Position numbers and translations under genes: made by a program. Positions 55,332 through 64,000 of a stretch of DNA of 64,000 nt are shown piece by piece. This stretch comes from Oerskovia merdavium (GTDB lineage Bacteria; Actinomycetota; Actinomycetes; Actinomycetales; Cellulomonadaceae): positions 134,272 to 198,271 of the forward strand of contig NZ_JACSQF010000009.1 of NCBI RefSeq assembly GCF_014836755.1, in the 5' to 3' direction. The notes below the pieces were generated by a model, which ran no database searches, was not told where the DNA came from, and saw only the letters and a program-made list of their open reading frames with translations. The first letter of the stretch is position 1; each line of letters opens with the position of its first letter.

Positions 55332-56894
55332 CTAGTGCGCGGGTGCCGCCGCCTCCTGCGCGTCCGCGTGGCGGATGTGGCGCGTGACCCACGGGGCGAG
55401 CGCGAACAGGACCAGCGCGAACGCCATGGTGATCGCACCGACGACCCCGAAGTAGGCGGTGTCCGACGCGCCCTGCGTGACCTGGACGATCTGGGCCGTG
55501 ATCGCCTGCCCTGCCGCGGGGGCCAGGAACCACAGCGCCATGGCCTGGCTGCGGAACGCCTTGGGCGCGAGCAGCGTCGTCGCGGCCAGCCCCACCGGGG
55601 ACAGGCACAGCTCGCCGAGCGTCTGGATGACGTACACCGAGACCAGGACCCAGGCCGGGGCCTTCTCGTCCGCGAAGATCGCCGACGCGGCCGAGAGCCA
55701 CACGAACGAGAGTGCCGCGAGCGTCAGGCCCATCGCGAACTTCACGGCCGTCGGCGGGCGGTCCTTGGTCTTGACCCAGATCCACGCGAACACCGGCGCC
55801 AGGACCACGATCGAGAACGGGTTCACGGACTGGAAGAACGCGGGCTCGATCGCGATCCCGAAGAACGAGAGCTCGGTGCGGTTCTTCGCGAAGCTCGACA
55901 GCGTCGTGGCCGCCTGCTCGAAGATCATGAAGAACAGCATGGCCGCGACGAACAGCGGGATGTACGCCGTGAGCCGCGAGCGCTCGGGGGCCGTGACCTT
56001 GGGCGAGCGGAACATCACCAGGAAGTAGGCGATGGGCGCCGCGAACGCGACGTAGGACAGCGTGTCGATGAACGTCGAGATGCCGAACGCCCCCGACACG
56101 GCCCAGGCGATGAGCGCCGCGACCACGAGCCCCGCGAGGATGAAGAGCCCGATCCGGACGAGCTTCGGGTACTCCTCGCGCGTGAGGGGGTTGGGCACCG
56201 AGTCCCCCGCGCCCCCCAGGTACTTGCGCCCCGCGACGAAGAACACGAGGGCGATCGCCATGCCGACCGCCGCGACCGCGAAGCCCGCGTGGTACCCCCA
56301 CTGCCGGTTGACGAACCCGACGATGATCGGCGACAGGAGCGAGCCGAGGTTGATGCCCATGTAGAAGATCGAGAAGGCCGAGTCGCGGCGCGGGTCGTCG
56401 CGCGTGTACAGCTCGCCCACCATCGAGGACACGTTGGGCTTGAGCAGCCCCGTGCCGAGCGCCACGAGCGCGATGCCGAACATCGAGAAGCCCGCCCCCG
56501 GGATCGTCAGCGAGACGTGCCCCGCCGCGATGATGATCCCGCCGTACAGGACCGAGCGCCGCGAACCGATGACCCGGTCCGCGAGCCAGCCGCCGACGAC
56601 CGACAGCAGGTAGACGCCCGTGCCGTAGATCGAGACCAGGGCGAGCCCCGTCACCTCGTCGAGGGCCAGGCCTCCGTCGGCGATCGAGTCCGTCAGGTAG
56701 AAGAGCAGGATCGCGCGCATCCCGTAGTAGCTGAACCGTTCCCACAGCTCGGTGGTGAACAGGGTCATCAGCCCGATCGGGTGGCCGAAGAACGCGTGGT
56801 CGCGCGGGACCCGGCCGGCGGCAGGGGCTGCCTCGGCCTCGAGCCGGGGGTCCGGGAGGTCGGGCTGGACGGGCCGCTCGTCGTTGCCGCTCAT
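55332..56894 (-). CDS. Proton-coupled oligopeptide transporter (POT/PTR2 family)
   Basis: The 520-residue inner-membrane carrier imports di- and tripeptides with protons. The N-terminal E49-x2-E-R-F motif (TELWERFSYYGMRAIL) is the POT signature, followed by GGWLADRVIGSRRSVL and FSIFYMGINLGSLLSP, both conserved in the family. Fourteen membrane helices are likely. The ATG at 56894 precedes an acidic/Pro-rich 30-residue cytoplasmic start. It is read divergently from the photolyase gene with 86 bp between starts. Confidence 0.95.
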   Translation of the reverse strand: MSGNDERPVQPDLPDPRLEAEAAPAAGRVPRDHAFFGHPIGLMTLFTTELWERFSYYGMRAILLFYLTDSIADGGLALDEVTGLALVSIYGTGVYLLSVVGGWLADRVIGSRRSVLYGGIIIAAGHVSLTIPGAGFSMFGIALVALGTGLLKPNVSSMVGELYTRDDPRRDSAFSIFYMGINLGSLLSPIIVGFVNRQWGYHAGFAVAAVGMAIALVFFVAGRKYLGGAGDSVPNPLTREEYPKLVRIGLFILAGLVVAALIAWAVSGAFGISTFIDTLSYVAFAAPIAYFLVMFRSPKVTAPERSRLTAYIPLFVAAMLFFMIFEQAATTLSSFAKNRTELSFFGIAIEPAFFQSVNPFSIVVLAPVFAWIWVKTKDRPPTAVKFAMGLTLAALSFVWLSAASAIFADEKAPAWVLVSVYVIQTLGELCLSPVGLAATTLLAPKAFRSQAMALWFLAPAAGQAITAQIVQVTQGASDTAYFGVVGAITMAFALVLFALAPWVTRHIRHADAQEAAAPAH

Positions 56895-56968
56895 GGATCG
56901 ATGCTGCCACCGGCCGGTGGTCGTGGCGACTGGTGGCGGCCCGTGTGCACGCAGCGCCCGGCCCCGGC

Positions 56969-56974
56969 TAGCGT
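56969..56974 (+). promoter_or_regulatory. -10 box TAGCGT, leaderless start of phrB
   Basis: The box ends six bases before the ATG at 56981; no ribosome-binding site is visible. Confidence 0.55.
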
Positions 56975-56980
56975 GGGCGG

Positions 56981-58369
56981 ATGCCCTCCCCCGCACCGAC
57001 CGTCCTGTGGTTCCGCCGCGACCTGCGCCTGGCCGACAACCCGGCCCTGGGCGAGGCCCAGGGCGAGGCGCGCGCGACGGGGAGCGACGTCGTCGGGCTC
57101 TACGTCCTGGACCCCGCGCTCTGGGCGTCGGCCGGACCCGTGCGGCAGGCGTACCTGGCCCGCAGCCTGCACGAGCTCGACGCCTCGACCGGCGGCCGGC
57201 TCGTGGTGCGCCACGGCGACCCGCGCGAGGTCGTGCCCGCGGTCTGCGCCGAGGTCGGCGCGCGCTCGGTCCACGTCGCCGCGAGCTACGAGCCCTACGG
57301 GCGTCGCCGGGACGACGCGGTCGAGGCGCTCCTCGCGGAGCGCGACGTGAGCCTGCAACGCACGGGTTCGCCCTACGCGGTCGCGCCGGGGCGCGTCCGG
57401 ACGCGCGGCGGGACGCCCTTCCAGGTCTTCACGCCGTTCCGGTCGGCGTGGCTCGAGCACGGCTGGCGGGCCCCCGCTCCCCTGCCCGACGACGTCGCGT
57501 GGGCAACGCTCGCCTCGGACGGTCTCCCGGACGCGCCCGAGGCGGGGGCGCGGCTGCCCGCTGCGGGCGAGGCCGCGGCCCTCGACCGCTGGCACGCGTT
57601 CCTGGCCGACGGCCTCGCCGACTACCCGACCGATCGTGACCGGCCCGACCTCACCGGGACCTCGTACCTCTCGCCCGCGCTCAAGTGGGGCGAGATCCAC
57701 CCCCGGACGCTGCTCGCGGACCTCGCGTCGGCGGTGCGCTCGGGGTCGGTGCCCGAGGACTCCGCCGCGACCTACCGCTCGGAGCTCGCGTGGCGCGAGT
57801 TCCACGCGGACGTGCTGTTCCACCACCCCGGGGCGGTGCAGCGGTCGCTGCGCACCGTGGTCCCCGAGGACGCGTGGGCCACGGGCGCCACGGAGGACGC
57901 GCTGCTCGCCGCGTGGTGCGAGGGCCGCACGGGCTACCCGATGGTCGACGCCGGGATGCGCCAGCTCCTCGGCACCGGGTGGATGCACAACCGCGTCCGG
58001 ATGCTCGTCGCGTCGTTCCTCGTCAAGGACCTGCACGTGCGCTGGCAGCGCGGGGCCGAGCACTTCATGGCCCACCTGGTCGACGGCGACGTGTCGCAGA
58101 ACCAGCTCAACTGGCAGTGGGTCGCGGGGACCGGGCGCGACGCCGCGCCGTACTTCCGGATCTTCAACCCGGTCACGCAGGGCCTGAAGTTCGACCCCGA
58201 CGGCGCCTACGTGCGCGAGTGGGTGCCCGAGCTGCGCGGCATCACCGGCAAGGCCGTGCACGAGCCGTGGAAGCTCCCCGGTGGTGCTCCCGGGTATTCC
58301 GAGCGCGTCGTGGACCACGCGGTCGAGCGCAAGGTGTCGCTCGAGGACTTCGAGCGCGCGCGACGCTGA
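56981..58369 (+). CDS. phrB: Deoxyribodipyrimidine photolyase
   Basis: The 462-residue flavoprotein repairs cyclobutane pyrimidine dimers with blue light. The N-terminal antenna domain begins VLWFRRDLRLADNPAL. The FAD domain has TGTSYLSPALKWGEIHPR, WREFHADVLFHHPG, GYPMVDAGMRQL and GTGWMHNRVRMLVASFLVKDL, with the photolyase core NQLNWQWVAGTGRDAAPYFRIFNP. The length and motifs fit class I CPD photolyases. It is a single gene between two strong terminators or divergent starts. Confidence 0.95.
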   Translation: MPSPAPTVLWFRRDLRLADNPALGEAQGEARATGSDVVGLYVLDPALWASAGPVRQAYLARSLHELDASTGGRLVVRHGDPREVVPAVCAEVGARSVHVAASYEPYGRRRDDAVEALLAERDVSLQRTGSPYAVAPGRVRTRGGTPFQVFTPFRSAWLEHGWRAPAPLPDDVAWATLASDGLPDAPEAGARLPAAGEAAALDRWHAFLADGLADYPTDRDRPDLTGTSYLSPALKWGEIHPRTLLADLASAVRSGSVPEDSAATYRSELAWREFHADVLFHHPGAVQRSLRTVVPEDAWATGATEDALLAAWCEGRTGYPMVDAGMRQLLGTGWMHNRVRMLVASFLVKDLHVRWQRGAEHFMAHLVDGDVSQNQLNWQWVAGTGRDAAPYFRIFNPVTQGLKFDPDGAYVREWVPELRGITGKAVHEPWKLPGGAPGYSERVVDHAVERKVSLEDFERARR

Positions 58370-58384
58370 CCGCCCCGGACACGA

Positions 58385-58420
58385 CAGGACGAGCGTGACC
58401 CGGAGGTCACGCTCGTCCTG
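58385..58420. terminator. Bidirectional terminator, 15-bp perfect stem
   Basis: Positions 58385-58399 and 58406-58420 are exact complements around a 6-nt loop, between phrB (+) and the GNAT gene (-). Confidence 0.85.
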
Positions 58421-58447
58421 GTGTCCAGCCCGGCGGGGTGGTCGTGC

Positions 58448-59020
58448 TCAGAGCCCCGCGCGGAACTCGTCCTCGAGGATGCTCATGACGATCGCGTCGG
58501 CCCAGCCGTCGCCGTCCCGGAACGCGTCGCGGAGCCGGCCCTCCTCGCGGAAGCCCAGCGACTCGTAGAGCATGCGAGCCCGCGGGTTGATGCTGAGCAC
58601 GTCGAGGCTCACCCGGTGCAGGTGCGGACCCTCGGGGTGGTCGAACGCGAAGCGCAGGACCTCGAAGATCGCCTCGCGACCGTAGCCGCGCCCCCGGTAG
58701 TTGGGGAGCAGGGCCAGGCGAAGGTTGGCCGAGAGCGCGTGCTCGTCGATGTCGTTGAGCACGATCTCGCCGAACATCTCGTCGCTCACGAGCTGGCCGT
58801 CCCGCTTGGCCGGCGAGGTGATGGCCCAGTCGTAGCGGCCCACGCGGTCGCTGATCGTGGCCGCCCACTCGTCGATCTGCTCGCGCGTGAACTCGGCCGT
58901 GGTCCCCGTGAGCCGGTTGGACTCCGGGTCCTGCACGGACTCCCACATGCGCTCGGCGTCGCGCGCCTCGATGGGTCGCAGCCGCATCATCTCGCCGTAG
59001 AGCTCGGGTCCGCGTGTCAC
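58448..59020 (-). CDS. GNAT family N-acetyltransferase (RimJ-like)
   Basis: The 190-residue acetyltransferase starts at a GTG with GGAGGT six bases upstream; the frame reaches 59056 without another good start. LRPIEARDAERMWES opens the GNAT fold. The acetyl-CoA loop is in LRLALLPNYRGRGYGREAI, and VLSINPRARMLYESLGFREEGRLR is the RimJ/Acetyltransf_3 C-terminal motif. The substrate is unknown; relatives acetylate ribosomal protein N-termini or small amines. Confidence 0.9.
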   Translation of the reverse strand: MTRGPELYGEMMRLRPIEARDAERMWESVQDPESNRLTGTTAEFTREQIDEWAATISDRVGRYDWAITSPAKRDGQLVSDEMFGEIVLNDIDEHALSANLRLALLPNYRGRGYGREAIFEVLRFAFDHPEGPHLHRVSLDVLSINPRARMLYESLGFREEGRLRDAFRDGDGWADAIVMSILEDEFRAGL

Positions 59021-59052
59021 GCGACCACCTCCGTGGTGCTTCGGGGCACGGA

Positions 59053-60561
59053 TCAACCGATCCGCTCGATGACCAGCTCGCGGACGCGCCCGGCGTCGGC
59101 CTGGCCCTTGGTGGCCTTCATGACCGCTCCGATGATCGCACCGATGGGCCCCATGTTGCCCGAGCGAACCTTCTCGACGATGTCGGGCTGGGCCGCGAGG
59201 GCGGCGTCGATCGCCTCGAGGAGCGCGCCGTCGTCCGAGACGACCTCGAGCCCGCGTGCGACCACCACGGCCTCCGGGTCGCCTTCGCCCGCGAGGACGC
59301 CCTCGAGGACCTGACGAGCCAGCTTGTCGTTGATCCGGCCCGAGTCGACGAGCGCCTGGAGCTGGGCGATCTGCGCGGGCGTGACCGCGATCTCGGCGAT
59401 CTCGGTGTCGCTCGTCTTGGCGTAGCGGGCGAGCTCACCCATCCACCACTTGCGTGCGGCCGCGGGGCTCGCACCGGCCGCGACGGTCGCCTCGATGAGG
59501 TCGAGAGCGCCCGCATTGACGACGTCCCGCATCTCGGCGTCGGCGTAGCCCCACTCGCCCTGGAGGCGGTTGCGGCGCGCGACAGGGAGCTCGGGCAGCG
59601 TGGCGCGGATCTGCTCGACCCAGTCACGGCTCGGTGCGACGGGCACCAGGTCCGGCTCCGGGAAGTAGCGGTAGTCCTCGGCGTCGGACTTCACGCGACC
59701 GGCCGTCGTGACCGAGGTGTCCTCGTGCCAGTGACGCGTCTCCTGGATGACCGTGCCGCCCTCGTCGAGGACGGCGGCCTGACGCGAGACCTCGTAGCGG
59801 ACCGCGCGCTCGATCGAGCGGAACGAGTTCACGTTCTTGGTCTCGGTCCGCGTGCCGAGCGGCGACTCGGGGGTCGCGCGCAGGGAGAGGTTCACGTCGG
59901 CGCGGACGTTGCCGCGCTCCATGCGTGCCTCGGACACGTCGAGCGCACGGAAGATGTCGCGCAGCGTCTGGACGTACGCGCGAGCGACCTCCGGGGCGCG
60001 CTCCCCCGCACCCGTGATGGGGCGCGTGACGATCTCCACGAGCGGGATGCCCGCACGGTTGTAGTCGACGAGCGAGTACTCGGCACCGTGGATGCGCCCG
60101 GTCGCCCCGCCGACGTGGGTGTTCTTGCCCGCGTCCTCCTCCATGTGCGCACGCTCGATGTCGACGCGGAAGATCGTGCCGTCCTCGAGCTCGACGTCCA
60201 GGTAGCCGTCGAACGCGATGGGCTCGTCGTACTGCGACGTCTGGAAGTTCTTGGGCACGTCCGGGTAGAAGTAGTTCTTCCGGGCGAAGCGGCAGGACTC
60301 GGCGATCTGGCAGTTGAGCGCGAGCCCGATCTTGATCGCGTACTCGACGGCCTTGCCGTTGACCACGGGCAGCGCGCCGGGCAGCCCGAGGCTCACCGGG
60401 GTCACCTGCGTGTTGGGCTCGCCGCCGAACTCGACCTCGGCCGCGCAGAACATCTTGGTCTTGGTGCCGAGCTCGACGTGCACCTCGATGCCGATGACCG
60501 GGTCGTAGCGGCGGACGGCCTCGTCGTAGTCGACCAGGTCCACGGTTGCGTGTGCGCTCAT
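59053..60561 (-). CDS. gatB: Aspartyl/glutamyl-tRNA amidotransferase subunit B
   Basis: The 502-residue subunit phosphorylates Glu- or Asp-tRNA and passes it to ammonia from GatA, making Gln- or Asn-t[20 protein letters not shown] opens the kinase domain, with metal/zinc-site cysteines replaced or partly kept. [50 protein letters not shown] and GARMERGN-type motifs follow. The last 150 residues are the YqeY-like tRNA domain. The ATG overlaps the gatA stop (ATGA). The same domain occurs alone at 40601. Confidence 0.96.
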   Translation of the reverse strand: MSAHATVDLVDYDEAVRRYDPVIGIEVHVELGTKTKMFCAAEVEFGGEPNTQVTPVSLGLPGALPVVNGKAVEYAIKIGLALNCQIAESCRFARKNYFYPDVPKNFQTSQYDEPIAFDGYLDVELEDGTIFRVDIERAHMEEDAGKNTHVGGATGRIHGAEYSLVDYNRAGIPLVEIVTRPITGAGERAPEVARAYVQTLRDIFRALDVSEARMERGNVRADVNLSLRATPESPLGTRTETKNVNSFRSIERAVRYEVSRQAAVLDEGGTVIQETRHWHEDTSVTTAGRVKSDAEDYRYFPEPDLVPVAPSRDWVEQIRATLPELPVARRNRLQGEWGYADAEMRDVVNAGALDLIEATVAAGASPAAARKWWMGELARYAKTSDTEIAEIAVTPAQIAQLQALVDSGRINDKLARQVLEGVLAGEGDPEAVVVARGLEVVSDDGALLEAIDAALAAQPDIVEKVRSGNMGPIGAIIGAVMKATKGQADAGRVRELVIERIG

Positions 60562-62075
60562 CGCGCGACCTCCAGCTCCGGGGCCTTGGCCAGCAGCGGC
60601 CCGCCCCACGTGTTCTCCAGGGCGGCCTCGAGAGCGGCGCCCACGCGGTACAGACGGTCGTCGGCCTTGGCCGGCGCGAGGATCTGGAAGCCGACGGGCA
60701 GGCCGTCGTCCGAGAGACCGTTCGGCAGCGACATTCCCGGGACGCCCGCGAGGTTCGCGGGGATCGTCGCGACGTCGTTGAGGTACATCGCGAGCGGGTC
60801 GTCGAGCTTCTCACCGAACTTGAACGCCGTGGTGGGGGCCGTCGGGGAGACCAGGACGTCGGCCTGGGCGAACGCCGCGTCGAAGTCGCGCTGGATGAGC
60901 GTGCGGACCTTCTGCGCGCTGCCGTAGTAGGCGTCGTAGTAGCCCGCCGACAGTGCGTACGTGCCGAGGATGATGCGGCGCTTGACCTCGTCGCCGAAGC
61001 CCTGGCCGCGGGTCGCGGACATGACGCGCTCGGCCGTGACGGGACCGTCCTCCGGCTCGACGCGCAGGCCGAAGCGCATGCCGTCGAACTTGGCGAGGTT
61101 GCTGGACGCCTCGCTCGGCATGATCAGGTAGTAGGCGCCGAGCGCGTACTTGAAGTGCGGGCACGAGACCTCGATGATCTCGGCGCCGAGCGAGCGCAGC
61201 AGGTCGAGCGACTCCGCGAAGCGTGCGCTCACGCCCTCCTGGTAGCCCTCGCCCGAGAGCTCGGAGACCACGCCGACGCGCAGGCCGCGCAGGTCGCCGA
61301 TCGCACCCTGGCGGGCCGCGTCGACGAGCAGCGGCAGGTCCTCGTTGATCGAGGTCGAGTCGCGGGGGTCGTGGCCGCCGATGAGCTCGTGCAGGAGCGC
61401 CGAGTCGAGGACGGTCCGCGTGACGGGGCCTGCCTGGTCGAGCGAGGACGCCATGGCGATGAGGCCGTAGCGGGACACGCCGCCGTAGGTGGGCTTGACG
61501 CCGACCGTGCCGGTCACGGCGCCGGGCTGACGGATCGAGCCGCCCGTGTCGGTGCCGATCGCGAGGGGCGCCTCGTAGGCGGCGACGGCCGCGGCCGAGC
61601 CACCGCCCGAGCCGCCGGGGATGCGGTCGAGGTCCCACGGGTTGTGGGTGTTGCCGTACGCCGAGTGCTCCGTCGAGGAGCCCATGGCGAACTCGTCCAT
61701 GTTGGTCTTGCCGAGGATCGGCAGGCCCGCGGCGCGGATGCGCTCGACGAGCGTCGCGTCGTAGGGAGGGATCCAGCCCTCGAGGATCTTGGAGCCGGCC
61801 GTCGTGGGCAGGCCCTTGGTGACGACGACGTCCTTCACCGCGATGGGCACGCCCGCGAGGGGGTGCAGGTCCTCGCCCGCGGCGCGGCGCGAGTCGATGT
61901 CGCGGGCCGTCGCGAGGGCGTCCTCGGTGCTCACGTGCAGGAACGCGTGGACCGCGGTGTCGACGTCACCGATGCGGTCGAGGTGCGCCTGCGTCGCCTC
62001 GACGCTGCTCACCTCGCCGGAGACCAGGTGCGCGGCGAGGTCCGCGGCACTCAGCCGCGTCAGGTCGTTCGTCAT
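60558..62075 (-). CDS. gatA: Aspartyl/glutamyl-tRNA amidotransferase subunit A
   Basis: The roughly 505-residue amidase releases ammonia from glutamine and channels it to GatB. The Ser-cis-Ser-Lys triad is visible: Lys in [14 protein letters not shown], Ser in [14 protein letters not shown] and nucleophile Ser in [11 protein letters not shown]. Two adjacent ATGs (62078 and 62075) overlap the gatC stop; the ribosome-binding site GGGAGG sits 1 base from the first and 4 from the second, so the second is preferred. It is the middle gene of gatC-gatA-gatB. Confidence 0.96.
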   Translation of the reverse strand: MTNDLTRLSAADLAAHLVSGEVSSVEATQAHLDRIGDVDTAVHAFLHVSTEDALATARDIDSRRAAGEDLHPLAGVPIAVKDVVVTKGLPTTAGSKILEGWIPPYDATLVERIRAAGLPILGKTNMDEFAMGSSTEHSAYGNTHNPWDLDRIPGGSGGGSAAAVAAYEAPLAIGTDTGGSIRQPGAVTGTVGVKPTYGGVSRYGLIAMASSLDQAGPVTRTVLDSALLHELIGGHDPRDSTSINEDLPLLVDAARQGAIGDLRGLRVGVVSELSGEGYQEGVSARFAESLDLLRSLGAEIIEVSCPHFKYALGAYYLIMPSEASSNLAKFDGMRFGLRVEPEDGPVTAERVMSATRGQGFGDEVKRRIILGTYALSAGYYDAYYGSAQKVRTLIQRDFDAAFAQADVLVSPTAPTTAFKFGEKLDDPLAMYLNDVATIPANLAGVPGMSLPNGLSDDGLPVGFQILAPAKADDRLYRVGAALEAALENTWGGPLLAKAPELEVAR

Positions 62076-62371
62076 CATTCCTCCCCGAGGATCTGCGGGA
62101 CGCTGAAGCGTCCGTCTTCGCTGGCCGGTGCTGCGGCGAGGACGTCCTCGACGGGCAGCGGCGGCACGGGGACGTCGTCTCGGAAGACGTTGGTCAGCGG
62201 GAGCGGGTGGCTCGTGGCGGGGACGTCAGGAGTGGCGACCTCGCTCACCTGGGCGATCGCATCGACGATGACGTCGAGCTCGCCGGCGAGGCGGTCGAGC
62301 TCCTCGGGCCGGAGGTCGATGCGGGCCAGCACGGCGACGCGCGCGACCTCATCACGGGAGATGGTGGACAT
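62075..62371 (-). CDS. gatC: Aspartyl/glutamyl-tRNA amidotransferase subunit C
   Basis: The 98-residue protein wraps and stabilises the GatA-GatB complex. [32 protein letters not shown] and [12 protein letters not shown] fit the family (split here at the DVIVDAI helix), with the usual length. It opens the operon. TAGACT lies seven bases before the ATG, so the transcript is probably leaderless. Confidence 0.95.
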   Translation of the reverse strand: MSTISRDEVARVAVLARIDLRPEELDRLAGELDVIVDAIAQVSEVATPDVPATSHPLPLTNVFRDDVPVPPLPVEDVLAAAPASEDGRFSVPQILGEE

Positions 62372-62378
62372 GGTCGTC

Positions 62379-62384
62379 AGTCTA
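62379..62384 (-). promoter_or_regulatory. -10 box TAGACT, leaderless start of gatCAB
   Basis: It ends exactly seven bases before the gatC ATG. It is the same hexamer as before yggS at 10427. Confidence 0.6.
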
Positions 62385-62453
62385 GTGCCCGACGACGGCG
62401 GTCACGGGGGCGTCCGGCGCACCGTGGCGGTCGCACCACGTGGGCGGCGGGCG

Positions 62454-63122
62454 TCAGGTCCGCTGCTCGTGCCGACGGGGCTTGAGACGGTCGGGCGCGT
62501 CGCGCGCGGGGGTCCACCCGCACGTGAACGAGCCCCGGTACCCGAAGAGGAACCCGAGCCGTTCGTTGGTGACCTCGAGGTCGACCCGGAACACCGCGTC
62601 GGCCTCGTCATACCACTCGTGGAGGTGCGCGCGACCGCTCAGCAGCATGGGGAACCGGAACCCGACCGGCCCCTCGTAGAACCGTTGGGCGTCGGACGTC
62701 AGCACCAGGCCACCGCGCTCGTCCGCACGGAGGTCGAGGTCGACGGCCAGGTGCTGGTGGGTGCCGAGGTAGTCGACGACCTGGTCACCCACCAGGACCA
62801 TCGTGGCGTCGAACCGTCGTCGCCTGCCCCGGATCTCGTACTCCCGGACGAACGTCACCGTCTCCCGCCCGAGCGGGTCCAGGTACGGGTAGTTCTCGAT
62901 CGTGAATGGCACGTCTGTGCCCGTGTCGGGCACGAGGATGTTGCGGAGCCGGCCGAGCTGGAGGAAGGGTACGGTCCACCACGGTCCACGACGGACCTCG
63001 GACATCACGCCGCGACCGGTGCACGCCTCGCCGCTGTCGAGCCCGACCGAGAACCGGCGCTGCAGCATGGGGTGCAGCCGCGCGAAGTCGGGGCCCATGG
63101 CCTTCTGGAAGATCGACGTCAT
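62454..63122 (-). CDS. DUF4166 domain protein
   Basis: The 222-residue protein matches DUF4166: MTSIFQKAMGPDFARLHPMLQRRF at the start, RNILVPDTGTDVPF, ETVTFVREYEI and LVLTSDAQRFYEGPVGFRFP. The family is common in actinobacteria and sometimes fused to SDR enzymes; the function is unknown, with a lipid-binding or lipocalin-like role suggested. The ATG overlaps the stop of the SRPBCC gene (ATGA). Confidence 0.85.
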   Translation of the reverse strand: MTSIFQKAMGPDFARLHPMLQRRFSVGLDSGEACTGRGVMSEVRRGPWWTVPFLQLGRLRNILVPDTGTDVPFTIENYPYLDPLGRETVTFVREYEIRGRRRRFDATMVLVGDQVVDYLGTHQHLAVDLDLRADERGGLVLTSDAQRFYEGPVGFRFPMLLSGRAHLHEWYDEADAVFRVDLEVTNERLGFLFGYRGSFTCGWTPARDAPDRLKPRRHEQRT

Positions 63123-63748
63123 GGTGCGCTCCTCGGTGCGGGGAGGGACGCGAGCGTCGCTGGTGCGTCGCGCAGGTGGTCGTCCCGGCGCCGGCCACGA
63201 GCCGGAGCCCGGCGGCAGCGCCCTGCGCGCGGTCGCTCGGGCCGCCAGAGCCACAGGACGCTGCGCAGCGGCCAGCGCTCGGGCGGCTCGTCGCGCTCTG
63301 CCCAGATGCGCAGGCGATCGAAGCTCCACGCCGTGGCCCAGCCCAGAGCGGGTCGTGCGACACGGTCCAGGAGCCGCCCCCAGCCGGGGACGTAGTCGTA
63401 ACCGGTGACGAATCGGACGCCGTCCCCGGCCGGCACGTAGCGCCAGTAGCCGCGGCCGGAACGGATCGGTGACAACGGGTCCGACGTCGCGAACCGCAGG
63501 GCCGAGGTGCGAGAGCCCTCCCGCCCGCTGGTGTCGCCGATGCTCACGCCGTCGCCGGCGACCGTGCGGAGCGGCAGGCGGCGTGTGTACGTGAACCGGG
63601 TAGCCCCGGTTCCGGTCGGCTCGGTCGGGACGATCCGGGAGAACCGCACGTCCCAACGCACGTGCTGCTCGGGGTCCTGCGTGAGGGACCAGACGACGTC
63701 GAGCGGAGCCGAGATCGTCACCTCGACGTAGATCCCTCGCGCTCCCAT
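63119..63748 (-). CDS. SRPBCC (START-like) family protein
   Basis: The 209-residue protein opens with EVTISAPLDVVWSLTQDPEQHVRWD, the typical start of the SRPBCC helix-grip fold, which encloses a hydrophobic ligand. GYWRYVPAGDGVRFVTGYDYVPG follows. The last 45 residues are Arg/Pro-rich and may be disordered. It is coupled to the DUF4166 gene. The ligand is unknown; a shared lipid or polyketide-like substrate for the pair is possible but unproven. Confidence 0.8.
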   Translation of the reverse strand: MGARGIYVEVTISAPLDVVWSLTQDPEQHVRWDVRFSRIVPTEPTGTGATRFTYTRRLPLRTVAGDGVSIGDTSGREGSRTSALRFATSDPLSPIRSGRGYWRYVPAGDGVRFVTGYDYVPGWGRLLDRVARPALGWATAWSFDRLRIWAERDEPPERWPLRSVLWLWRPERPRAGRCRRAPARGRRRDDHLRDAPATLASLPAPRSAP

Positions 63749-63924
63749 CTCGTCAGGCTAGCGGGGCGGACGCCCCCGAACGCGCCGCCCCGCGGGACGG
63801 GAGCCGTGGTCGTCAGGGCATGGAGATGCCCCGGGCACGGGGTGCTCCGGGGCTGGGTTCTGGTGGGCCGGCCGTGTGGTGGTGGTGTGGTGCTGGCCTG
63901 GCGGGCCGGTTGTTCGGGGGTATG

Positions 63925-63958
63925 CCAAAGGCCCACCCCGTGTGGGGTGGGCCTTTGG
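63925..63958 (-). terminator. Terminator of the rRNA operon, 15-bp perfect stem
   Basis: CCAAAGGCCCACCCC (63925-63939) pairs exactly with 63944-63958 around a 4-nt loop. It lies 12 bp beyond the 5S 3' end. Confidence 0.85.
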
Positions 63959-63969
63959 TGAATGGTTGT

Positions 63970-64000
63970 CCGGCGGCGACCTACTCTCCCACCCCGTCTC
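63970..64000 (-). rRNA. rrf: 5S ribosomal RNA, 3' end only
   Basis: On the minus strand the last 31 bases read GGGTGGGAGAGTAGGTCGCC and continue GCCGGAC, the conserved 3' end of actinobacterial 5S rRNA. The rest of the gene and the upstream 23S and 16S genes lie beyond the window, and the operon is transcribed toward lower coordinates. Confidence 0.9.

Overview
The window is about 72% G+C or higher, with dense codon-biased genes, many ATGA or GTGA gene overlaps, many leaderless starts and actinobacterial families (DUF4166, DUF6069, MsiK-dependent sugar transport). Gene content and order suggest a Micrococcales actinomycete close to Cellulomonas, Cellulosimicrobium or Oerskovia. The genus is an inference.

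Layout. 1-391 holds a cut-off lipoprotein and 486-1168 a small zinc-ribbon membrane protein with a probable frameshift. 1358-6268 is a type I-like DNA modification operon: a helix-turn-helix/degenerate methylase/specificity-like fusion, then hsdM and hsdS, with no hsdR in view. 6486-7960 has a zinc-ribbon microprotein, two tandem DUF3892-like proteins and a lipoprotein. 8130-12138 has two alpha/beta hydrolases, YccF, YggS and a sensor-like lipoprotein. 12324-25976 is a MurNAc/peptidoglycan-sugar island: SBP, two permeases, NagZ, AnmK and MurQ on the minus strand; a BadF-type sugar kinase, an RpiR regulator and a D-lactate dehydrogenase on the plus strand; a lipoate ligase sits between. MurQ releases D-lactate, which the dehydrogenase can oxidise.

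26062-54234 is rich in branched-chain amino-acid genes: cimA, ilvE, leuB, ilvC, ilvN, ilvB and two different ilvD types, interleaved with unrelated genes. Both ilvB and cimA have a 14-codon leader peptide rich in Ile/Leu/Val codons followed by an intrinsic terminator, so both appear to be controlled by attenuation. Between them lie a ROK regulator with a perfect 19-bp operator, an ASCH/PIG-L pair, a GH13 oligo-1,6-glucosidase and a YqeY protein. At 41283-48867 lies a compact biosynthetic cluster: OleA-like thiolase, GT2 glycosyltransferase, P450, OleC-like ligase and OleD-like reductase in one fully overlapping operon, plus a divergent second P450. No OleB decarboxylase is present.

54612-63748 holds DoxX, a POT peptide transporter, photolyase, GNAT, gatCAB and a DUF4166/SRPBCC pair. 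The window ends in the terminator and 3' end of a 5S rRNA, transcribed leftward.

Starts were chosen from ribosome-binding sites, overlaps with upstream stops, or a TAnnnT box 6-7 nt upstream (leaderless). No CRISPR array, insertion sequence or tRNA was recognised.
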